NCBI GenBank assembly: GCA_045626925.1
Contig: JAZUQZ010000027.1
Span: 39,197-103,196 of the forward strand
Direction: 5' to 3'
DNA: 64,000 nucleotides
DNA from: Aphodoplasma sp045626925
GTDB lineage: Bacteria; Bacillota; Clostridia; UBA1381; UMGS1253
The position numbers were made by a program, and so were the translations under genes. The notes below the pieces were generated by a model. It saw only the letters and a program-made list of their open reading frames with translations. It did no database searches and had not been told where the DNA came from. Shown here one piece after another: positions 58,574 through 64,000 of the stretch; the stretch's first letter is position 1, and each line of letters starts with the position of its first letter.

Positions 58574-60949
58574 ATGGAGAATAAAGCCCTGCACATTCTT
58601 GAATTTGATAAAATTTTAAATATAGCGTCCGAATTTACATCAAATGAGGCTGTAAAAAACCGCATTTTAAACCTTATGCCCACCTCATCTTTAGACGAAG
58701 CATGCTTTTTACAAAAGCAAACGAGCGAAGCAGTTACTATGACGCTTCGATTTGGCGAAATTCAAAATCTTAGTGCGCCAAATATTGTAGCATCACTGCG
58801 TCGCGTTGCTATGGGGGCAATACTTTCTCCAAAAGAGCTTTTAGACATAGCCCGTCTTTTGAATATTGCGCGTGGTGTAAAGCGTTATCTTGAAAAAGCT
58901 GAGGGCGAATTTGAAATTCTTTCTGAAATTGAAAAATCAATAACCAGCATAAAAACACTTGAAGAACAGATATATATGTGTATACTTTCTGAAGAAGAAA
59001 TTGCCGACGGAGCGAGTAGTGAGCTTGGTGCAATAAGGCGCAAAATGCGTTCTTTGCAAGGTAAAATCAAAGATATGCTCGATAATATGATACGCTCGGA
59101 AAAATACAAAAAATATCTTCAGGACCAAATTGTTACAATGCGTGGCGACAGATATGTTATTCCTGTGCGTGCTGAATACAGAAGTGAAATAAACGGCATA
59201 GTCCACGATACATCTTCGTCGGGTGCTACGCTTTTTATTGAGCCGATGAGCGTTGTAAACGCAAATAATGAAATTCATGATTTGCACGCAAAGGAACAGG
59301 CAGAAATTGAGCGAATACTTGCTGCGCTTTCTGTCGAAGTATCGGAGCATACTGGCGAGCTTGAAACAAATTATGAGTCAATTTGTGAGCTTGATTTTAT
59401 ATTCTGTAAAGGAAAGCTTTCGCTTAAATATGGGGCGAGCGAGCCTATACTAAACTCGGATGGTATTATCTATATAAAAAAAGCACGCCATCCGCTTATC
59501 GCGCAGAAAAATGTCGTTGCAAACGACATATATCTTGGCGGGGATTTTGATACGCTTGTAATTACCGGCCCAAATACAGGCGGTAAAACCGTAACCCTTA
59601 AAACGATTGGCCTTTTCTGTCTTATGGCTGCGGCCGGGCTTCATATTCCGGCAAATGATAACTCAAAAGTAGCAATTTTTAATAATATATGGGCAGATAT
59701 AGGTGACGAACAAAGCATCGAGCAAAGCCTTTCAACATTTTCATCACATATGACAAACATCGTAAATATTGTAAATAATATTGATAAAAACTCGCTTGCA
59801 CTTTTTGATGAGCTTGGCGCAGGTACAGACCCGATTGAAGGGGCGGCACTTGCAGTTGCGATTTTGGAATATTTGCGACTTGTTGGTGCAGTTACTGCTG
59901 CAACTACACACTATAGCGAGCTAAAGCTTTTTGCACTTTCAACGCCCGGCGTATGTAATGCATCGTGCGAGTTTGATGTAAAAACGCTAAAACCAACATA
60001 TAAATTACTAATAGGAATACCAGGCAAATCGAATGCGTTTGCTATATCGTCGCGCATCGGTCTAAATGAAAATATTATAGAGCGTGCAAAATCGCTTATG
60101 AGCGAGGATAATGTGCGCTTTGAGGATTTGATTGGCGGACTGCAGGAAAGCAAGAAAAAAGCCGATGAAGATGCCCACAAGGCAATGCTTTTGCGTCGAG
60201 AGGCAGACGAATTGCGTAACAAAATAGACACGCAAAAGCAAATGCTTGAGGACAAGCGTCAGAAGATGCTTGACGACGCAAGACGCGAAGCCAAACGCAT
60301 AATTCTTGATGCAAAAGAAGAAAGCAATGCAATTATTAAAGAGCTTAATACTCTTCGTAGAAATGTTTTAAGCGCAAATATCGATAAGTCTGTTGATGAT
60401 GTGCGCACACGCCTCAAAAAGAAAGAGACCACCCTTGATGAAAGCTTTTCAGATAATGGAAAGCACAAAACACAGAAAACAGCACCCAAAACAGTCAAGG
60501 CAGGAGATTTTGTAGAAATTGTTTCACTTGGACAAACAGGCGAAGTTATAAAGCCTCCCGATGATGACAAAAATGTGCAAGTACAAGCAGGGATTTTAAA
60601 AATCAATGTAAACCTTTCTGATTTGCGTATGGCACAAAACACGGTCGAGAAAAAAAATAAACACGAGCAAAAAAGTTATATCGGTTATAGCACAAAAAAA
60701 GCGGACATAAAGACGGAAATTGATTTGCGCGGAATGAACCTTGAAGAAGCTATGATGGAAGCTGACCGATTTATCGATGATGCATATATGGCAGGGCTTA
60801 CACAAATAAGCATAATTCATGGCAAAGGCACAGGAATATTGCGTTCCGGCATAGCAGATATGTTAAAGCGCCACAAGCTTATAAAATCGTATCGCCTTGG
60901 CAAATATGGTGAGGGCGAAACTGGTGTCACTATTGCAGAGCTAAAATAA
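58574..60949 (+). CDS. mutS2: MutS2 ATPase/endonuclease, ribosome-associated
   Basis: The 791-residue protein has the MutS core without a mismatch-recognition domain: ALHILEFDKILNIAS start, clamp and lever helices, Walker A TGPNTGGKTVTLKT, LFDELGAGTDP, HYSELK, a long coiled coil (about residues 515-620), a KOW-like part (AGDFVEIVSLGQTG) and the C-terminal Smr nuclease domain (DLRGMNLEEA ... IIHGKGTGILR). In Bacillus it splits collided ribosomes; older work proposed suppression of recombination. Confidence 0.96.
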   Translation: MENKALHILEFDKILNIASEFTSNEAVKNRILNLMPTSSLDEACFLQKQTSEAVTMTLRFGEIQNLSAPNIVASLRRVAMGAILSPKELLDIARLLNIARGVKRYLEKAEGEFEILSEIEKSITSIKTLEEQIYMCILSEEEIADGASSELGAIRRKMRSLQGKIKDMLDNMIRSEKYKKYLQDQIVTMRGDRYVIPVRAEYRSEINGIVHDTSSSGATLFIEPMSVVNANNEIHDLHAKEQAEIERILAALSVEVSEHTGELETNYESICELDFIFCKGKLSLKYGASEPILNSDGIIYIKKARHPLIAQKNVVANDIYLGGDFDTLVITGPNTGGKTVTLKTIGLFCLMAAAGLHIPANDNSKVAIFNNIWADIGDEQSIEQSLSTFSSHMTNIVNIVNNIDKNSLALFDELGAGTDPIEGAALAVAILEYLRLVGAVTAATTHYSELKLFALSTPGVCNASCEFDVKTLKPTYKLLIGIPGKSNAFAISSRIGLNENIIERAKSLMSEDNVRFEDLIGGLQESKKKADEDAHKAMLLRREADELRNKIDTQKQMLEDKRQKMLDDARREAKRIILDAKEESNAIIKELNTLRRNVLSANIDKSVDDVRTRLKKKETTLDESFSDNGKHKTQKTAPKTVKAGDFVEIVSLGQTGEVIKPPDDDKNVQVQAGILKINVNLSDLRMAQNTVEKKNKHEQKSYIGYSTKKADIKTEIDLRGMNLEEAMMEADRFIDDAYMAGLTQISIIHGKGTGILRSGIADMLKRHKLIKSYRLGKYGEGETGVTIAELK

Positions 60950-60957
60950 ATATTATA

Positions 60958-60990
60958 AACGGGCTATAACAAAATTGCTATAGCCCGTTT
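60958..60990 (+). terminator. Terminator after mutS2
   Basis: AAACGGGCTATA pairs with TATAGCCCGTTT around a short loop; a T-rich stretch follows. Confidence 0.8.
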
Positions 60991-61013
60991 AATTTGTATC
61001 TAATATAACTCGT

Positions 61014-61343
61014 CTATTTTCTGAAAATAAAGAAAACCGCTCCAAGAATACATATAAAGGCGTATAAATAATTCATAGTAAACTTTTCTTTTAAAAATGT
61101 GACCGAAAAAATCGAAAACACCGTAAGTGTAATTACTTCCTGAATTATTTTAAGCTGTGCCGTTGTATAATATTGACTCCCGAGCCTATTAGCTGGCACC
61201 TGAAATATGTATTCAAAAAATGCCAGTCCCCAGCTTGCAAAAACTACTGTAATAAGAGCTGTGTTTTTAAACTTCAGATGACCATACCATGCAAATGTCA
61301 TAAATATATTTGATATAACAAGTAAAATAATAGGTCTTATCAT
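61014..61343 (-). CDS. DUF486 (DMT-like) small membrane protein
   Basis: The 109-residue protein has four membrane helices and the DUF486 features NIFMTFAWYGHLKF and FEYIFQVPANRLGSQYYTTAQLK, and ends with the helix YLYAFICILGAVFFIFRK. Members resemble half of a drug/metabolite transporter, with unknown substrate. ATG 61343 follows GGAGGGG; the longer frame is unlikely. It is convergent with mutS2. Confidence 0.87.
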   Translation of the reverse strand: MIRPIILLVISNIFMTFAWYGHLKFKNTALITVVFASWGLAFFEYIFQVPANRLGSQYYTTAQLKIIQEVITLTVFSIFSVTFLKEKFTMNYLYAFICILGAVFFIFRK

Positions 61344-61436
61344 CGTTATCCCCTCCGCCATTTATTATATCAAATTTTGTAGTTTAAAGCAAGATTGATT
61401 TTGCTTTGGGGGTGTTTTGTTATCATATTAAATAGT

Positions 61437-61464
61437 AAAAAAAGACATCTATGATGTCTTTTTT
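61437..61464 (-). terminator. Hairpin downstream of the SLH protease gene
   Basis: GACATC pairs with GATGTC around TAT, flanked by A7 and T6 runs, so it is symmetric. It may end the SLH protease transcript. Between it and the protease stop (61465-61608) I see nothing coding. Confidence 0.6.
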
Positions 61465-61608
61465 CTGGAAGAGTCGAACGATTTAGATGCCACCTGCACA
61501 AAAAAGAAATATCGTTAGCAACATATAAATGCATGCTTCAACACAACCTTATATTTCGTCTGCCACCAAACAAAATAATCTTACGTTTTCTATATTATGT
61601 ATGAATTT

Positions 61609-63474
61609 TTAAATTTTGCAAACATCTATACATATTTTTGTGTCTGAGCAAACGAAAACTACAGAGAGTTTGTTACCCTCAAACAAATAACATGTTGAAC
61701 CAGTATCCGTTTTTTCCGTTAGTATATGTTTATATCCCATTTCTTGTAATTTGTCAAAATATGAATATAACACTGATTCAAAGTTTGTTTGACTATAATA
61801 GTCACTCCACTTGTACACATACATAAGCGAATCATTTATATAGCTTGGTTGCCCTTCCATTGGTATATATCCATACCAACCAAAATCCAAAAGTGCAGGT
61901 ACACTGTTATAAAAAACCGGCTTTTTTGATGCTGACACAGTTATTTTTCCTAAATCAAAATTACTTTTTATATATACATTTTCTGTATCCGACTCATATT
62001 TAACTTCCCTATCATTTGCAGCAGTCTTTACCATTCCATTTTCTTCAAGAGCTGAAACGTAATAATAGTATACTGTATATGCATAACATTCACTTGCATC
62101 ATATGAACCAACAGAATAAAAATCAAATATATCATACTCCTCTTCACAAGAAATAGGAGTACTTTTTGAAGAAAGCAATTTTACTCCGGAAAATACACCA
62201 AAATCTAAAACCTGCGAAAAACCTGGATAATACTCATTTGACCATATTATATAATCTTCTTTTGAATTAACATCCAACAACTTAGCTTTATTTATGGGTA
62301 TTGCCAAATTCAAATCACCATTTGTACCAATACCAGCAGATGTAACACCAATTACATTACCAAATTCATCGATCAATGCACCACCACTACTGCCATGATT
62401 TATAGGCACAGAAATTTGTATATAATCAGTTTCTCCTAATGTTCTTGATATGTTTGATATAATTCCCTCAGACATTGTGTTTGACAAACCTAATGGACTA
62501 CCAATAGCATAAACACGCTGACCTTGATTAATATCTTTTGAATCTCCAATGCTAACATATGGAAAATTTAAACCTTCAACTTTTAATAATGCTAAATCGT
62601 TTGCTTCGTCATAATCGATAATTGATATGTTATCATAAACCCTTCCGTCAGTTGTTGTTATTTCTCTGTATATACTGTTTGCTACAACATGATAATTAGT
62701 TATCGCTACACCATTTGATGTAACAAAAAAACCACTGCCGCTACCACTAATTTCCCCGTTAAAACCATATACCTCTATATAAAACACAGCAGATGAACAT
62801 TTTTCAGAAATTTGTTCAGCAGTCAACCTGATATTGGATGATGTATTTTCTTCTAACTCATTTGCATATGCTCTACACAATATTGCACACATCTCTGCAC
62901 GAGTAATCTGTCTTTCAGCATGAAAACATCCATCCGTGTCACCTCTCATAAGGTTATTAGTTGTCATCACATATACAACTTCAGAAAATATACCAATATT
63001 ATCTGTATCATTATACGTTGTTGTCAAAAAGGCATCAACTTCATCCATTTTATGTATTAAACTTATTGGATATTTCAAATACACATCACAGAGCCCAATT
63101 GCCGCTTCACCTCTATTAACAGGCAAATCAAAATTATTATCGTTTAAATACCAACTATTATAAGTCCATGTATTGTCTTTTACCGCATTTATGTATGGCA
63201 TCGCCCAATGTTGAGGGTTATTCTCAAATACTATATCTAATTTAGCAGCCTTAGATAACAATACACAAAATTCACCTCTGTTTATAGTTTCATCTGGTCT
63301 AAACGTCCCATCAGGATATCCAGTAATAATCCCCTTTTGCACCATCTTCATTACATTTTCATAAGCCCAGTGTGAACTATCAATATCGGAAAATGTTTTT
63401 TCATCTGCCATAACTTCTATTCTAACATTTACAACAAAAAAAAGAGTCAAAAATATAATTAAAAATTTTTTCAC
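61609..63474 (-). CDS. SLH-anchored trypsin-like (S1C/HtrA-type) serine protease
   Basis: The 621-residue protein starts with a signal peptide (to about residue 23), has three SLH domains (25-70, 85-150 and 150-210; the second is divergent), and a trypsin-like domain with catalytic His (ITNYHVVA), Asp (DEANDLALLKV) and Ser (PINHGSSGGALI). A further domain of about 190 residues without recognised motif follows; there is no PDZ domain. It would be fixed to the wall and cleave or check secreted proteins. It starts at GTG 63474 behind AGGAGGG. Its base composition is visibly richer in A/T than that of most neighbours, perhaps from recent acquisition. Confidence 0.9.
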   Translation of the reverse strand: MKKFLIIFLTLFFVVNVRIEVMADEKTFSDIDSSHWAYENVMKMVQKGIITGYPDGTFRPDETINRGEFCVLLSKAAKLDIVFENNPQHWAMPYINAVKDNTWTYNSWYLNDNNFDLPVNRGEAAIGLCDVYLKYPISLIHKMDEVDAFLTTTYNDTDNIGIFSEVVYVMTTNNLMRGDTDGCFHAERQITRAEMCAILCRAYANELEENTSSNIRLTAEQISEKCSSAVFYIEVYGFNGEISGSGSGFFVTSNGVAITNYHVVANSIYREITTTDGRVYDNISIIDYDEANDLALLKVEGLNFPYVSIGDSKDINQGQRVYAIGSPLGLSNTMSEGIISNISRTLGETDYIQISVPINHGSSGGALIDEFGNVIGVTSAGIGTNGDLNLAIPINKAKLLDVNSKEDYIIWSNEYYPGFSQVLDFGVFSGVKLLSSKSTPISCEEEYDIFDFYSVGSYDASECYAYTVYYYYVSALEENGMVKTAANDREVKYESDTENVYIKSNFDLGKITVSASKKPVFYNSVPALLDFGWYGYIPMEGQPSYINDSLMYVYKWSDYYSQTNFESVLYSYFDKLQEMGYKHILTEKTDTGSTCYLFEGNKLSVVFVCSDTKICIDVCKI

Positions 63475-63684
63475 AAAATCCCTCCTAAAAAATTAAAAAA
63501 TGCGCATCCGAAGCTACACACGAAAGATAAACAACTCCGGTTGCGGCAACACAACTTTTACGCCATAAAGGTAAAAAATAAGGATGTATTTTTGCCAAAA
63601 GATATAAAACTACACTCCAATTACAGAAAAATATTAAGTTTATGTCGCAAGTAAAGTATAACACATAAAGAAATAAATTGCAAG

Positions 63685-63712
63685 AAAAAAATAAGCTTTG
63701 CGTAAGCAAAGC
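63685..63712 (-). terminator. Terminator-like hairpin upstream of the SLH protease
   Basis: On the minus strand AGCTTTGC pairs with GCAAAGCT around TTAC and is followed by a T7 run. Confidence 0.65.
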
Positions 63713-63796
63713 TACCATAACTTCTTCCTTATTCCTTCAAAAATCCGTACACGATATATTTTTAGGGAATAGTGAAGAAGGAATAGGTAATAAGTA

Positions 63797-63831
63797 AAAT
63801 CGACATTCCTCTGACGAAGAATGTCGATTTT
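63797..63831. terminator. Terminator-like hairpin beside the tRNA-like 3' end
   Basis: AAAATCGACATTC pairs perfectly with GAATGTCGATTTT around a 9-nt loop. On the minus strand it directly follows the tRNA-like CCA. Confidence 0.7.
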
Positions 63832-63859
63832 TGGCTCCTCAAGTTGGGCTCGAACCACG
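63832..63859 (-). other. tRNA-like 3' end (T-arm, acceptor strand and CCA), without the rest of a tRNA
   Basis: The minus strand reads a T-arm-like GGTTCGAGCCC then AACTTGAGGAGCCA, close to the 3' end of tRNA-Asn. The expected 5' T-stem strand does not pair properly, and no anticodon arm precedes it. It may be an att-type tRNA fragment, a decayed tRNA or the end of another structured RNA. Confidence 0.4.
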
Positions 63860-64000
63860 TCCGTTTGCGGTGCCCGACATTCATCTTCGGTGATAAATCA
63901 CCTCACTGCCTGTCGACCGCGGCACAACTCTGCGCCTTCGCTTCTTCTGCCACAGGCAGCGCTCAGGCTCGATTTCCTTTGGTTAACGCCGCATATGCGG
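63860..64000. other. GC-rich structured stretch at the window edge
   Basis: The sequence is markedly GC-richer than its surroundings and rich in complementary segments: GGTGA/TCACC (63889-63902), CTGCCTGT (63906-63913) with ACAGGCAG (63952-63959), and the palindrome CCGCATATGCGG at 63989-64000. It looks like a structured RNA or integrated fragment continuing beyond the window; I cannot identify it. Confidence 0.4.

Larger units (their letters stand above)
63475..63831. other. Non-coding stretch before the right-edge structured region
   Basis: No gene is supported here. A minus-strand open frame at 63485-63718 starts within a terminator-like hairpin and has no family resemblance. The stretch holds the two hairpins listed separately and an AT-rich linker with partial inverted GAAGGAATA/TATTCCTTC-like segments. 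Confidence 0.6.

Noticed and set aside
61465..61608. Possible tRNA remnant suggested by a GAGTCGAAC segment downstream of the SLH protease
   Set aside because: No acceptor, anticodon or T-arm pairing could be formed; a short chance match.
63485..63718. 77-codon minus-strand frame upstream of the SLH protease
   Set aside because: Starts within a terminator-like hairpin with a T7 run, so it would hardly be transcribed past its first codons; no family resemblance.
1..64000. CRISPR array, prophage or insertion sequence
   Set aside because: No regularly spaced repeats, cas genes, transposase, integrase or phage structural genes were found in the window.

Overview
The window is a chromosomal segment of an anaerobic, very probably endospore-forming Clostridia (Bacillota). 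Reasons: low GC with strong AGGAGG ribosome binding sites; a six-cysteine SCIFF peptide gene beside its radical SAM maturase (a clostridial hallmark); class III ribonucleotide reductase nrdDG; rubrerythrin; SLH-domain surface proteins; GerMN, SpoIID-like and sporulation-type D,D-carboxypeptidase genes; Firmicutes-type gene orders (cysE-cysS-mrnC, rsmG-noc, SRP RNA-dnaX-ebfC-recR, mltG-trmR-trhP). No genus can be named from the sequence alone. No CRISPR array, transposase, integrase or rRNA was seen.

Layout. 0-6.2 kb: metal and redox genes (NifX-like protein, rubrerythrin, CopA with a C-terminal CopZ-like domain), an SPFH protein, tRNA-Lys(CTT) and a membrane protein. 6.3-13.3 kb: cysE-cysS-mrnC, split transketolase, the SCIFF peptide gene scfA with its own consensus promoter, an attenuator-like hairpin, its maturase scfB, then rlmB in opposite orientation. 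13.3-16.3 kb: ACT protein-hom-lysC operon. 16.4-23.3 kb: DivIVA-like protein, uppP, YycI-like protein, ygiQ-folD (overlapping reading frames), rsmG, noc/parB. 23.3-31.3 kb, minus strand: trhP-trmR-mltG, recR-ebfC-dnaX, a large SRP RNA, a YitT protein, a HAD phosphatase and a frameshifted remnant of a second YitT gene. 31.3-36.3 kb: uxaC, then a three-gene cassette (creatinase-like M24 protein, ASRT-family protein, creatininase-family protein) divergent from an AraC regulator. 36.3-43.4 kb: asymmetric heterodimeric ABC exporter, an ImmA/IrrE-like protein with a lost HExxH motif, a stand-alone GlmU pyrophosphorylase domain, a Cof-type phosphatase, a GerMN protein. 43.5-48.8 kb: two-component system and a three-gene peptidoglycan-binding/SpoIID-like cluster. 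48.8-64 kb: metY, a probable S-layer protein, a small secreted protein, nrdD-nrdG-dut with NrdR boxes, D,D-carboxypeptidase, mutS2, a DUF486 protein, an SLH serine protease, and a GC-rich structured edge region with a tRNA-like 3' end.

The least explained unit is the M24/ASRT/creatininase cassette at 32.9-36.3 kb. Its M24 protein has lost the metal ligands at the positions where creatinase has lost them, the creatininase-family partner keeps most of its metal-binding motif, a small-molecule-binding-type ASRT protein lies between them, and the divergent AraC gene is preceded by a 21-bp-spaced direct repeat and a perfect inverted repeat. A ligand-responsive catabolic module for a small amide, lactam or guanidino compound is the working inference. 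Other points worth checking: internal ribosome binding sites that could release a free CopZ-like chaperone from copA and a short rubrerythrin from its fusion; the 92-nt out-of-frame overlap of ygiQ with folD; the YitT remnant; the CQxxH ImmA/IrrE-like protein; repeats in the S-layer promoter; paired NrdR boxes before nrdD; and the tRNA-like end at the right edge.

All coordinates were read by eye. Starts were moved from the longest ORF to the start codon best placed behind a Shine-Dalgarno sequence.
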